Shown: piece by piece, positions 43,562 to 51,880 of the stretch
How the letters are laid out: each line of letters opens with the position of its first letter
Position numbering within the stretch: the first letter of the stretch is position 1
DNA from: an uncultured Roseburia sp.
GTDB lineage: Bacteria > Bacillota > Clostridia > Lachnospirales > Lachnospiraceae
DNA length: 64,000 nucleotides
Assembly (NCBI GenBank): GCA_947062675.1
Contig: CAMSQM010000005.1
Location: forward strand, 1-64,000
Direction of reading: 5' to 3'
The notes under the pieces: generated by a model
Databases searched by the model: none
Told to the model about the DNA's origin: nothing
What the model saw: only the letters and a program-made list of their open reading frames with translations
Position numbers and translations under genes: made by a program

Positions 43562-45637
43562 TCAGTCAGATTTTTTTCTGTATCCCAAACATACATCATA
43601 GCTTGTTTCCGGCAAACAGCTTTTTATGTGCTCCCACCTCCCGCTTTCCATACATCTTCTGACATAAGACGCACTGATCTCTCTTCCGCCGCACTGCATT
43701 CTTGGGATTTCTTCCACCTGAACTCCAAAATCCCCCAGAACTTTATGCATTTGTCTGTTATACTGTTCCGTAATCTTATCAAACGGTTCCTCCCCGATAA
43801 ATCGCTTTTGAATTCGCAGAAATGCAGCAATATAGCGTGCAAAAATTTCAAGATCCATTCCGGCATCCAGTACAATATCCTGCCGGCATTCTTTGTGAAA
43901 ATATGCCGGCATTGTGCTGTACGACAGCACCCATCTGCCGCTTGGTACTACAGCCACATTTTCAGAATGACCGATTCCCCGCCTTACCATATCAAATCTG
44001 TCACTGAACGTAAACAAAGAGCGGTTTTCTTCCACTACAAAAACATACAAAAAATCCACTTTTTTCAATGCATATTCGATGAGATGCCTGTGCCCACAGG
44101 TAAACGGATTGCAGTTCATCACAACTGCACCAGCTATTCCTGAATGATTCACCCGTATTTTATCCGTAAACTCTCTGATCTCAGCAATCGCCCCGTCATT
44201 CAATAACTCTCCTTTCTGCAGAAATCCGGCATTCTTCTTCTCACCAGATCGTTTGATACTGTTTTTGAGATAACCTTTATAGATTTCTTCTGCAATAACG
44301 CGGTTTCCTTCCTGATTTGTATGAATAGGAATGCTGCAAAAATATGTATTCCGGTTTTCTCTGTCATAAATATCTGCAAACTCCAGCCTGGCACATTTTC
44401 TTTTACCATTTGGAAACCACCATTCATCATTTACCATTAAAATTATATCATTCTCACGGACCGGGATTTTTTCTAAATTCCCATACCATCTGTCATATCT
44501 GTGAGCCTCAATACTAATCGAAACAACCTTATACTGATGTCTGAGTACCCGTTTCTGAATCTGCCCGGCCAGAGAATCTTCTGCCAGACATCCATATCCG
44601 TCTGCCACGCAGGGGCCTATAAGATAAATCGTATTCTCACACGGCTCCTCCCGCATAACCTGTCCGCTGAAATTTCCGACCGGAATTATTTTTCCTTTTA
44701 CCCCCCTGTCATTATTCAGTACAGCCTTTACACTCTGTTCCCCATATATGTGCATAATACATTTTTTCATTTCTTCCGTGTAAAAGCCGGAATCCATCTC
44801 GCAAATATCCAGCGAAAATCCTGACTGCATACTCTGTTTTTCAAGCTCCGTTTTTTTCTTAATTCTGCTGATTCTGGGAAACCGGCATTCACACACCCTG
44901 ATTCCCTTATTCAGCAATTTATTTAACTCGGATTCATACACTATCTTCATGCAGCTGAGCATGATGCAGTTTACCCACTCAAATGCTTCTCTTACATCTT
45001 TGTACCGGCTTTTTCCATATTCTTTTTCTTCCCTTACCATCTCCGTTCCCTCTGCATAAACATAAAATTTTGCATAATCCGGACAGTTCTCATACCCGGC
45101 TCCACTTACCAGACCAAACCATTCCCATCTGTCTCCTATTACACATATTTCATATCCCCATTTTTTGAAGATCCTATAACAGCGCCATGCAAGTTCATTT
45201 ATATCTGTAATTAAAATCATACGAATCCCTGAATACATTCCCTCAGAAAACGCTGGTATCCCTCCATTTTCCATCGACACAAGGTACGATTCGATAACAC
45301 TATAATCATTGGCGTCATTATATGCAAATCCCCTCATATGATTATCCGTGTCAAAAACCGGCAGCAGCAGGTCAGGAAACTTTTTAAAAATTTCCTGTGC
45401 TTCCACCCAGAAATTATCAGAAAGCACAATTATATGTGTATTCAGATAAGCTTCCATATCCGAATGCTTTATCAGATCCTGATAAGTTATGATCCCTTTA
45501 TACCGCCCATCTTCTCCGTAAACGGCAATCACTGCTAATCTGTTTTCCCCCCCCCCAAGGAAAAACGCCAGCATCTGCGTTCTGGTCATTTCTCCTTCTG
45601 TTACCGCATATACTTCTTTATCACAAAAACGTATCAT
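43562..45637 (-). CDS. CBS-like + SGNH-like + CitC-like nucleotidyltransferase fusion, poly-G in N-terminus
   Basis: 691 residues from ATG 45637 (MIRFCDKEVYAVTEGEMTRT), which follows GGGGGAGGGCAGGAAG; an in-frame GTG at 45655 overlaps it. Residues 1-120 are a CBS-pair-like region also found in the 57826 protein. The middle (about 340-470) looks SGNH-hydrolase-like (NTIYLIGPCVADGYG, IPIHTNQEGN). The C-terminus (about 500-690) matches citrate-lyase-ligase-type adenylyltransferases: VVMNCNPFTCGHRHLIEYA and SLFTFSDRFDMVRRGI. A ten-G tract encodes LGGGE at residues 27-31. The substrate is unknown. It is the first gene of the leftward transcript. Confidence 0.75.
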   Translation of the reverse strand: MIRFCDKEVYAVTEGEMTRTQMLAFFLGGGENRLAVIAVYGEDGRYKGIITYQDLIKHSDMEAYLNTHIIVLSDNFWVEAQEIFKKFPDLLLPVFDTDNHMRGFAYNDANDYSVIESYLVSMENGGIPAFSEGMYSGIRMILITDINELAWRCYRIFKKWGYEICVIGDRWEWFGLVSGAGYENCPDYAKFYVYAEGTEMVREEKEYGKSRYKDVREAFEWVNCIMLSCMKIVYESELNKLLNKGIRVCECRFPRISRIKKKTELEKQSMQSGFSLDICEMDSGFYTEEMKKCIMHIYGEQSVKAVLNNDRGVKGKIIPVGNFSGQVMREEPCENTIYLIGPCVADGYGCLAEDSLAGQIQKRVLRHQYKVVSISIEAHRYDRWYGNLEKIPVRENDIILMVNDEWWFPNGKRKCARLEFADIYDRENRNTYFCSIPIHTNQEGNRVIAEEIYKGYLKNSIKRSGEKKNAGFLQKGELLNDGAIAEIREFTDKIRVNHSGIAGAVVMNCNPFTCGHRHLIEYALKKVDFLYVFVVEENRSLFTFSDRFDMVRRGIGHSENVAVVPSGRWVLSYSTMPAYFHKECRQDIVLDAGMDLEIFARYIAAFLRIQKRFIGEEPFDKITEQYNRQMHKVLGDFGVQVEEIPRMQCGGREISASYVRRCMESGRWEHIKSCLPETSYDVCLGYRKKSD
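45547..45556 (-). repeat. homopolymer tract of ten G (coding strand)
   Basis: Ten consecutive C on the plus strand within the first 31 codons of the gene at 43562-45637. The longest such run in the window. In frame here. Strong candidate for slipped-strand phase variation (an ON state in this sequence). Confidence 0.8.
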
Positions 45638-45692
45638 CTTCCTGCCCTCCCCCACTGTCAGTGGCTTTATCTCTTTTCCATTTCTTTAGTAA

Positions 45693-45719
45693 TTATCGTC
45701 CATTAACAAAACATTCTTA
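45693..45719 (-). promoter_or_regulatory. sigma-28-type promoter
   Basis: TAAG (45716-45719), a 15-base spacer, then GACGATAA (45693-45700) on the minus strand: seven of eight bases of GCCGATAA and three of four of TAAA. It lies about 55 bases upstream of the ATG at 45637 and is the obvious candidate to start the leftward transcript. Confidence 0.62.
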
Positions 45720-45727
45720 AAAAATAA

Positions 45728-45756
45728 TTGAAAAAATAAAAATCCTATGCTAAATT
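45728..45756 (+). promoter_or_regulatory. sigma-A-type promoter for AKR-SpsF-aminotransferase trio
   Basis: TTGAAA (45728-45733), 17-base spacer, TAAATT (45751-45756), about 50 bases upstream of the aldo/keto reductase gene; divergent from the sigma-28-type promoter. Confidence 0.6.
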
Positions 45757-45804
45757 AGTGTTCAGAACTTCTAAACAATAACCATTTCGAAAGTATGTGA
45801 TCCT

Positions 45805-46698
45805 ATGGAATTATGTCTGGGAACTGTCCAGTTTGGACTGGATTATGGAATTCGCGGTCAGAAGAAACCCTCTCCGGAATATTGTATCAGCTGTCTGGAT
45901 TATGCCACACAAAACGGCATTCTGGCACTTGACACTGCGCCGGCATATGGAACGGCAGAAGAAATTACAGGCTGTTTTCTTCGGAAAAAGACAATACCGC
46001 GCCATAAACTTTTTATCAGCACAAAATTACCACCCAATATTCTGGATGATATACCTGCCCGTGCCTATGAATGCACAATCCGGAAATATCTTCAGAAATC
46101 ACTGTCTGTGCTGGGCACGGATTATATTGACGCATATCTTCTGCACACTTCAGGATATGCATTTAATCCGGAAATTCTCGCTGCCCTGGGTACAATGCGG
46201 AAAGAAGGCCTGGCCATAAAGACCGGAGTCTCTGTATACGAGCCTGAAGAAGCCATGACCGCCATCGGACATCCTGCGGTGAATTTTATTCAGGCACCCT
46301 ACAGCATTTTCGACCACCGCATGAAGGAAAGCAGGATTCTGGATCAGGCAGAAAATGCAGAATGCCAGCTCCATGCCAGAAGTGCTTTCCTTCAGGGGCT
46401 GATAACAATGGAAGAACAGAAGATTCCCGCGTATCTGGATCAGGCAAAGCCTCTGATCCGCAAAATCAGTCGCATATGCACCGAAACAGGGCTAAGCAGA
46501 GTTGAACTCGCGATGGCTTATGTGAAAAGAGAAAGGGCTGTTTCACACCTTGTATTTGGCGTAGATTCATTGGAACAGCTGAAAGAAGACATCACTCTTT
46601 TTCAGAAAAACGTATCGCAGGACCTGCTATGCATAATGGAATATGAATTCAGACATTCTGATTCTGCTATCATAATGCCCAGTCTGTGGAAGAAATAA
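45805..46698 (+). CDS. aldo/keto reductase family protein
   Basis: 297 residues. TIM-barrel AKR landmarks: LGTVQFGLDYGI at the start, ALDTAPAYGTAEEI with the catalytic Tyr, LFISTKLPPN (Lys), YIDAYLLHTSG (His) and VSHLVFGVDSLEQLKED near the end. NADPH-dependent oxidoreductase; here probably a sugar-modifying step, because it starts a tight trio with a CMP-sugar-type cytidylyltransferase and a class III aminotransferase. The ribosome-binding site is weak. Divergent from the long leftward operon. Confidence 0.88.
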   Translation: MELCLGTVQFGLDYGIRGQKKPSPEYCISCLDYATQNGILALDTAPAYGTAEEITGCFLRKKTIPRHKLFISTKLPPNILDDIPARAYECTIRKYLQKSLSVLGTDYIDAYLLHTSGYAFNPEILAALGTMRKEGLAIKTGVSVYEPEEAMTAIGHPAVNFIQAPYSIFDHRMKESRILDQAENAECQLHARSAFLQGLITMEEQKIPAYLDQAKPLIRKISRICTETGLSRVELAMAYVKRERAVSHLVFGVDSLEQLKEDITLFQKNVSQDLLCIMEYEFRHSDSAIIMPSLWKK

Positions 46699-46710
46699 GG
46701 GATACAGCAT

Positions 46711-47505
46711 ATGAAATATTTAGCATTAATTCAGGCAAGATGTAATTCAGCCAGGCTTCCGGGAAAAGTCCTGAAAGATCTGTGCGGAAAACCGGTTCTT
46801 TCGCGAATGGCAGAGCGTGTCCGGAAGAGCAGACTGCTTGACGAAGTCATTGTTATTACATCTATAAGCAAAAGCAATCTTCCCGTTCTCAGTCTCTGCT
46901 CCGGAACAGGTATCCGGGTAGGAATCGGTTCGGAAGAAGATGTTCTGGACCGCTATTACCAGACCGCAAAACTGCTCAGACCAGAATATATTGTGCGTCT
47001 GACGGCAGACTGCCCCTGTTTTGATGCCGAACTGCTCGACGATGCCATTACCCGGCTGAATCCGGATACCGATTACTGTGCCATGATAAGTGAAACCTAC
47101 CCGGATGGTCTGGACTTTGAAATTATAAAGTTCTCCGCGCTTGAAAAATCATGGAAAGAAGCTGTCCATTCTTATGAGCGGGAGCATGTGACACAATATA
47201 TTCTCCGTCATCCCGACCTTTTCAGTCTGCAGGATTATGTCTGTCCCATCGGAAATCTTGGCAGTCACAGATGGACCGTCGACGAGCCTGAGGACTTCGA
47301 ACTTGTCTTCAGAATTTTTCAGCATTTCCTGTATGAGGAAAATAAAGAGGACTTTCATTATCAGGATATCCTCCGTTTTCTTGAACAGAATCCTGAAATA
47401 GCCAGAATAAATCAGCATTACCGGCGCAACGAGGGACTGCAGAAATCAATTGCGGAAGACAGAATTGTTATCCCAGGTGATTCTTTTTATACTCCGGAGG
47501 AATAA
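46711..47505 (+). CDS. spsF: SpsF-type cytidylyltransferase-like protein
   Basis: 264 residues, 12 bases behind the reductase. KYLALIQARCNSARLPGKVL is the CMP-KDO/NeuA-like nucleotide-binding start; RLTADCPCFDAELLDDAI carries the metal-binding Asp, and SYEREHVTQYIL and HRWTVDEPEDFELV are SpsF signatures. SpsF proteins are found in spore coat and flagellar glycan loci. No canonical PseF is present in the window, so it may make the CMP-activated pseudaminic acid, or activate a different acid made by its neighbours. Confidence 0.85.
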   Translation: MKYLALIQARCNSARLPGKVLKDLCGKPVLSRMAERVRKSRLLDEVIVITSISKSNLPVLSLCSGTGIRVGIGSEEDVLDRYYQTAKLLRPEYIVRLTADCPCFDAELLDDAITRLNPDTDYCAMISETYPDGLDFEIIKFSALEKSWKEAVHSYEREHVTQYILRHPDLFSLQDYVCPIGNLGSHRWTVDEPEDFELVFRIFQHFLYEENKEDFHYQDILRFLEQNPEIARINQHYRRNEGLQKSIAEDRIVIPGDSFYTPEE

Positions 47506-47509
47506 AAAC

Positions 47510-48841
47510 ATGAGTAAAATCATTACCGGCAAAGGACAAAAACTATATCTGAAAGCAAAAAAAATAATTCCCGGGGGCACGCAATTACTCAGCAAACGCC
47601 CCGAAATGTTTCTGCCGGATTTATGGCCCGCTTACTATTCAAAGGCAAAAGGCTGCAAAATCCGGGATCTGGATGACAGGGAATATACAGATGTAAGCTA
47701 TATGGGCATCGGCGCAAATGTTCTCGGATATGCCCACGATGAAGTAGACGCCGCTGCAAAGAAGGCTATCGAAAATGGCGGAATGTGCACTCTCAATTCA
47801 CCGGAAGAAGTGTATCTTGCAGAAGAACTGCTCAGACTTCACCCATGGGCCGGCGGGGTCCGTTATGCAAAAGCCGGCGGAGAGGCTATGGCGCTTGCTG
47901 CGCGAATTGCCAGAGCATACACCGGAAAAGATATTATCCTGTTCTGCGGATACCATGGGTGGCATGACTGGTATCTGTCCGCAAATTTGTCAGACAAAAA
48001 CGCTTTAAATGACCAGCATATTGCTGGTCTTGCTCCCCTTGGTGTTCCATCCGGACTTGCCGGAACAAACCTTCCTTTTCACTATAACAATTTTGAAGAA
48101 TTCCACGCCCTGACTGAAATGCACAGAGGAAAAATTGCTGCTATAATCATGGAACCCATCCGGAATGATCTGCCGGAAAATGATTTTCTGCAGAAAATCA
48201 GGCAGACTGCCAGCATGGCAGGCATTGTTCTGGTGTTCGACGAAATCACTTCAGGATTCCGGCTCTGCGCCGGAGGCAGCCACAAAGTACTTGGTGTGGA
48301 GCCAGATATTGCTGTATTTGCAAAAGGACTGACGAACGGATATCCACTGGCAGCCATTATCGGTCGCGGGGATGTAATGGAAGCCTCCCAGGACACCTTT
48401 ATCAGCAGTACTTTTTACACCGAACGCATCGCTCTCGCTGCCACATTAAAAAACGTGGAACTTTATCAGAAATACAGAGTCTGGGAAAAACAGACAGAAT
48501 ATGGCCGGATGGTTCAGGAGGGATGGAAAGAAAAGGCGGAACAGTATGGACTGAAAATTGAAACTGGCGGCATTCTGCCACTCGGGCATTTTACCATGAA
48601 GGGCAAAGAGGATCCTCTGGTCTACAAAACATTTTTCACCCAGGAAATGCTCAAACGCGGTTATATAGCATCAACTTCGTTTTATGCAAGCTATTCTCAT
48701 TCCCCCGAAATCATCAATGATTATATCGAAAATACAGGTGCAGTATTTAAAGAAATCGCTTCCATAAATGCCAACGGCCATACGGTAGAATCAAATCTGG
48801 AGGGAACGGTCTGCCACTCGGGATTCGGAAGGCTGATCTGA
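47510..48841 (+). CDS. class III aminotransferase (glutamate-1-semialdehyde aminomutase-like)
   Basis: 443 residues from ATG 47510 (MSKIITGKGQKLYLKAKKII) with CCGGAGGA before it; an upstream ATG at 47450 overlaps spsF. The PLP fold is clear: YMGIGANVLGYAHDEVDAAA, FCGYHGWHDWYL, VLVFDEITSGFRL and FAKGLTNGYPLAAIIG with the catalytic Lys. It resembles HemL, but lies in a sugar cluster, with no heme genes near. It probably transfers an amino group to a keto-sugar or its acid. Last gene of the trio, followed by a terminator. Confidence 0.9.
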   Translation: MSKIITGKGQKLYLKAKKIIPGGTQLLSKRPEMFLPDLWPAYYSKAKGCKIRDLDDREYTDVSYMGIGANVLGYAHDEVDAAAKKAIENGGMCTLNSPEEVYLAEELLRLHPWAGGVRYAKAGGEAMALAARIARAYTGKDIILFCGYHGWHDWYLSANLSDKNALNDQHIAGLAPLGVPSGLAGTNLPFHYNNFEEFHALTEMHRGKIAAIIMEPIRNDLPENDFLQKIRQTASMAGIVLVFDEITSGFRLCAGGSHKVLGVEPDIAVFAKGLTNGYPLAAIIGRGDVMEASQDTFISSTFYTERIALAATLKNVELYQKYRVWEKQTEYGRMVQEGWKEKAEQYGLKIETGGILPLGHFTMKGKEDPLVYKTFFTQEMLKRGYIASTSFYASYSHSPEIINDYIENTGAVFKEIASINANGHTVESNLEGTVCHSGFGRLI

Positions 48842-48868
48842 TAAAAATCTCCATTCCACAATATCAGG

Positions 48869-48915
48869 AAAAGTGTGCATTCCAGCAAAAATAAATCCTG
48901 GCTGCACACTTTTTT
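48869..48915 (+). terminator. intrinsic terminator of AKR-SpsF-aminotransferase trio
   Basis: AAAAGTGTGCA pairs with TGCACACTTTTTT, with an inner CCAG/CTGG helix. Located 28 bases downstream of the aminotransferase stop. Confidence 0.85.
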
Positions 48916-49000
48916 GTCAGGACTGTGTATTCCGTTTATTGGTCAGAAATAATTTTCCCCCGTATTTTGATGTTTTGTATCACATCATTTCTAAAAATTT

Positions 49001-49702
49001 TTATTTCTTAACCACCTCAAATACAATAAACTCAAATTTTTCTGTTAAAAAATCATATGTTCTGGTCACAGTTTCCAGATACTCTGTTTTAAATCTCTTG
49101 TCATCAAAAAATTTGCCGACATCTTCCGCGCTCATAAACCGGAAAGGATAAAAGTTTCCGTAAAACGGCGAATTTTGTCGTCGTATTCCGTCCAGTGTGC
49201 TCCCATCCAGTTTTTTAGCCGGCTTATAGTTGCGAAATGCATCCGATTGTTTGGACGGTGTATAAGAAAAATACCTTCCACCACTTTTCAGCGTCCTGTA
49301 AATTTCATCTGCAAACACAGAAAAATCTGTTTCGCAAAGACAAAAAGAAGAAAATACGTCTGCAATTGCATCAAAATATCCGTCTTCCCAGGGCAGCTCC
49401 GTCATACTTCCACATCGCACATCGCAGTTCGCTCCCTGAAGGAGAAACGGGATCAGTTCAACTGCCTTTTCCGACAGCTCTATCCCATACGTATCATATC
49501 CCTCATCTGACAGAAGGCGTAAGTTCGCACCTGCACCACAGCCAACTTCCAGAATCTTTGTCCTGCCCCGTTCGAGGCGGGATTTTGAAAAATACCTCCT
49601 TCCCATAAATCTGCAAAATTCTTCATTCGGCCACCTGCGTTGTGCATACAGCCCGGACTCACCGTATTCTTTTTCAAAATATTCACCTGCTTCTGACAAC
49701 AT
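49001..49702 (-). CDS. class I SAM-dependent methyltransferase
   Basis: A 233-residue methyltransferase. Motif I is KILEVGCGAGANLRLL, then YGIELSEKAVEL (motif II) and GYFDAIADVFSSFCL, LKSGGRYFSYTPSK. The N-terminal 35 residues carry EKEYGESGLYAQRRWPNEEF, seen in the methyltransferases used in nonulosonate and capsule loci. It lies behind the FemAB-like gene by 12 bases, so it is in the same transcript as the adenylation/ACP line. Substrate unknown. Confidence 0.85.
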   Translation of the reverse strand: MLSEAGEYFEKEYGESGLYAQRRWPNEEFCRFMGRRYFSKSRLERGRTKILEVGCGAGANLRLLSDEGYDTYGIELSEKAVELIPFLLQGANCDVRCGSMTELPWEDGYFDAIADVFSSFCLCETDFSVFADEIYRTLKSGGRYFSYTPSKQSDAFRNYKPAKKLDGSTLDGIRRQNSPFYGNFYPFRFMSAEDVGKFFDDKRFKTEYLETVTRTYDFLTEKFEFIVFEVVKK

Positions 49703-49714
49703 TCAGTCCTCCCT

Positions 49715-50824
49715 TCACTGAAACCACATACTACCTCTCAATGGTCCCGGATCCTGCCCGTATCTGTATTCAAGAATCACACCGGGATAAATGCTGGTGG
49801 CAAATCCCTCTTTAAAGAAACCTATCGCAATCTCTTTTTCATCAGGATGATTCCAGTCCCCGGCATAAGCCCGCGTTCCAATATAGTAGCGGCGCATTCC
49901 TGAAGCTTTCATATGCTTTATCGCCAGCCACTGACTAATATGCGATACCGGCTGATCATACAACTCTCTTCTATACGCTCCCACACTGTAAGAGCAGGCA
50001 CTGCCTGTTGTGCTGAACAAAGCCCCCCCTATCAGCCTGTACTCTGAATTGTATAGCATTACCAGAAAATCTTTCGTATTAAGAACCGCCTCTTTCTGTA
50101 TATTCCACGTTCTTTCACTTCTGGTGATTTTTCCGCTTACTTCCCTGTGCAATTCACGAAACTGCTCAAAACATTCTTCCACTTTTTTTCTGCCATCACA
50201 TTTTGTAATAATCGCATGATTCCACAACCGGTATGCTTTCTTAATTTCATACTTATTAGTCCTTCTTATCCCTGACAGGATATCCTGTTCACTCAGCGAT
50301 AAATCTACAAAACATTCAAAATTTATTCCACGGCATACTGCCCCTTTTTCCAGAAACATCTGCATCCATAAAGAGATTCTCCCTCCGTCTGACAGAATAC
50401 TTTTTATTTTAAATGTCATTATATTAAACCTGCTGCAAATCTCCTCCAGGACATCCATACATTTCTGCAGCAGCTTTCTTTTCGACTTTACCGTGCCGCC
50501 GCTCTCTGTCAGTAACGGAGATATTATCCCTCCCCTGCCGGTCATCGATGTTATCTGGTATCCCGAATCATCCTGAAAGATACCCAGAGGCCATATCCCC
50601 GCTGCCATCCCTCCATTGTATATCACAAGAGATATGTCTGTCAGACTGTTATAGACATCGGAAAAATATGCATTCTGATACACCACATAATTGTGTGCAT
50701 ATTCAACCGGAACACACATCTTATCATTATTCTCCATCAGGCACCATGTCCCGATATCTTCTTCCATTAGTTTAAAATCAAAATGTTTTTTATAAATCTG
50801 TTTACAAATCTCTTTTATTTCCAT
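49715..50824 (-). CDS. FemAB-like/GNAT-fold acyltransferase
   Basis: 369 residues from ATG 50824, which follows TGGAGG; the frame is open to 50899 inside the preceding gene. The C-terminal half (LSGIRRTNKYEIKKAYRLWN, EECFEQFRELHREVSGK and ALFSTTGSACSYSVGAYRRE) matches the peptidoglycan-bridge/FemAB acetyltransferase-6 group. Such enzymes move an aminoacyl or acyl group to an amine. The start overlaps the AAC(3)-like gene by 23 bases. With the ACP and adenylation genes upstream it probably transfers the activated acyl group to a sugar. Confidence 0.7.
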   Translation of the reverse strand: MEIKEICKQIYKKHFDFKLMEEDIGTWCLMENNDKMCVPVEYAHNYVVYQNAYFSDVYNSLTDISLVIYNGGMAAGIWPLGIFQDDSGYQITSMTGRGGIISPLLTESGGTVKSKRKLLQKCMDVLEEICSRFNIMTFKIKSILSDGGRISLWMQMFLEKGAVCRGINFECFVDLSLSEQDILSGIRRTNKYEIKKAYRLWNHAIITKCDGRKKVEECFEQFRELHREVSGKITRSERTWNIQKEAVLNTKDFLVMLYNSEYRLIGGALFSTTGSACSYSVGAYRRELYDQPVSHISQWLAIKHMKASGMRRYYIGTRAYAGDWNHPDEKEIAIGFFKEGFATSIYPGVILEYRYGQDPGPLRGSMWFQ

Positions 50825-51623
50825 ACGACCTCCAGATGAGATCACGATCACATTCAAAATCATACAGATTCCTGCACATATTATTGACCGCATCCTCATA
50901 GATAACCGGATAACTCTCTGACAGTGACACTTTTCTTACTGGAATTCCATTTATCTGAAAGTATTCTGCAATCCCCGCTTCCTCCAGTTTTTTCCCAATA
51001 CGGTTAAACTGCTCCTCGCTTCCAAGTTCCAGATATCTGGCCGGGTAGTCATAAGTTCTGACTGTTTCGCTCCCGTTTCCATCCACATAAATTCCTGTAA
51101 ACTGCTTATAGAACCGATAAGGAACATGTGCCATATTTTCTACATAATGTACAAACGTCATACTGCGCTGATAATCTGTGCCAAGCATAATCTGTATTAC
51201 ATTTTCCCGATGCATATAAGCAAACGGGGAATCTTTTCCGAAAGAATCCCTGTTCTGCATCGCACACAACAATTCCTTATCCTTCCCCCACACACAAAAC
51301 GAATGCATAGGATGAGCTGTGCGCCTGAAGTCATTTCTTTTAAGTGCAGCGTTTCCCAGCGCCCCTGCCAGTGAAGGCGTTTTTCGATAATCATACATTC
51401 CTCTGTCACTAAAGCTAAAATTAAATGCCGGTATCAGAAGCGTACCCCTGGGTGTAAGCTGTCTCTGAAAACTATTCAGCAATTCATCCGCAGAAAATTT
51501 TTCCCCGTTCTCTCCTGCAATAAAAGCAATCGCCAGTATGTCTGAGGAAAGGCAGAGTTTATCCCCGGGCCTCACGCCTGCGGCGGCAGCGATTTCCCTG
51601 TAAGAAATATACTTATCTTTCAT
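50802..51623 (-). CDS. aminoglycoside 3-N-acetyltransferase-like acyltransferase
   Basis: A 273-residue AAC(3)-family protein with TLLIPAFNFSF, RRTAHPMHSFCVWG and the catalytic-type MTFVHYVENMAHVPYR. The family includes aminoglycoside-resistance enzymes, but many homologs in sugar loci acylate amino sugars. Its stop overlaps the FemAB-like gene and its start overlaps the ACP gene by four bases, so the four genes form one translation-coupled unit. Antibiotic resistance is unlikely in this context. Confidence 0.78.
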   Translation of the reverse strand: MKDKYISYREIAAAAGVRPGDKLCLSSDILAIAFIAGENGEKFSADELLNSFQRQLTPRGTLLIPAFNFSFSDRGMYDYRKTPSLAGALGNAALKRNDFRRTAHPMHSFCVWGKDKELLCAMQNRDSFGKDSPFAYMHRENVIQIMLGTDYQRSMTFVHYVENMAHVPYRFYKQFTGIYVDGNGSETVRTYDYPARYLELGSEEQFNRIGKKLEEAGIAEYFQINGIPVRKVSLSESYPVIYEDAVNNMCRNLYDFECDRDLIWRSYGNKRDL

Positions 51624-51880
51624 TCTTCGCCCCGCTCCTGCCCGGTCCTGCTTTTAACATATCTGAATATCTTTTCCGGAGACTCAAAATTGTCCGGAAT
51701 CAGATCCTGAGGATGTATTTTTATCCCGTAACTTTCCTCAAGTTCCGGCAGCAGCCGCTCAAATATGATCAGGGAATCCAGATACCCGCACTCAAATAGC
51801 AATGTATCGGCTTCCAGATCTCCCGAAGCCTGAATCGTTTTTAAAAAACTAATTATTTTTTCTACCGAAACTTCTTTCAT
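51620..51880 (-). CDS. acyl carrier protein-like protein
   Basis: An 86-residue free-standing carrier protein with the phosphopantetheine site DSL (Ser36 in CGYLDSLIIFERLLPELEE) and the acidic helix II typical of ACP and D-alanyl carrier protein. It lies between an adenylation protein and an AAC(3)-like acyltransferase with four-base overlaps on each side. It would hold the acyl or aminoacyl group as a thioester for transfer. No phosphopantetheinyl transferase gene is in the window. Confidence 0.85.
   Translation of the reverse strand: MKEVSVEKIISFLKTIQASGDLEADTLLFECGYLDSLIIFERLLPELEESYGIKIHPQDLIPDNFESPEKIFRYVKSRTGQERGEE

Noticed and set aside
47510-48841. hemL (glutamate-1-semialdehyde aminomutase) in heme synthesis
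   Set aside because: No heme gene is nearby, and the gene is in a tight operon with sugar enzymes.
50802-51623. Antibiotic resistance gene (aminoglycoside acetyltransferase)
   Set aside because: Overlapping carrier-protein and acyltransferase genes show a sugar-modification role; the family is wider than resistance enzymes.
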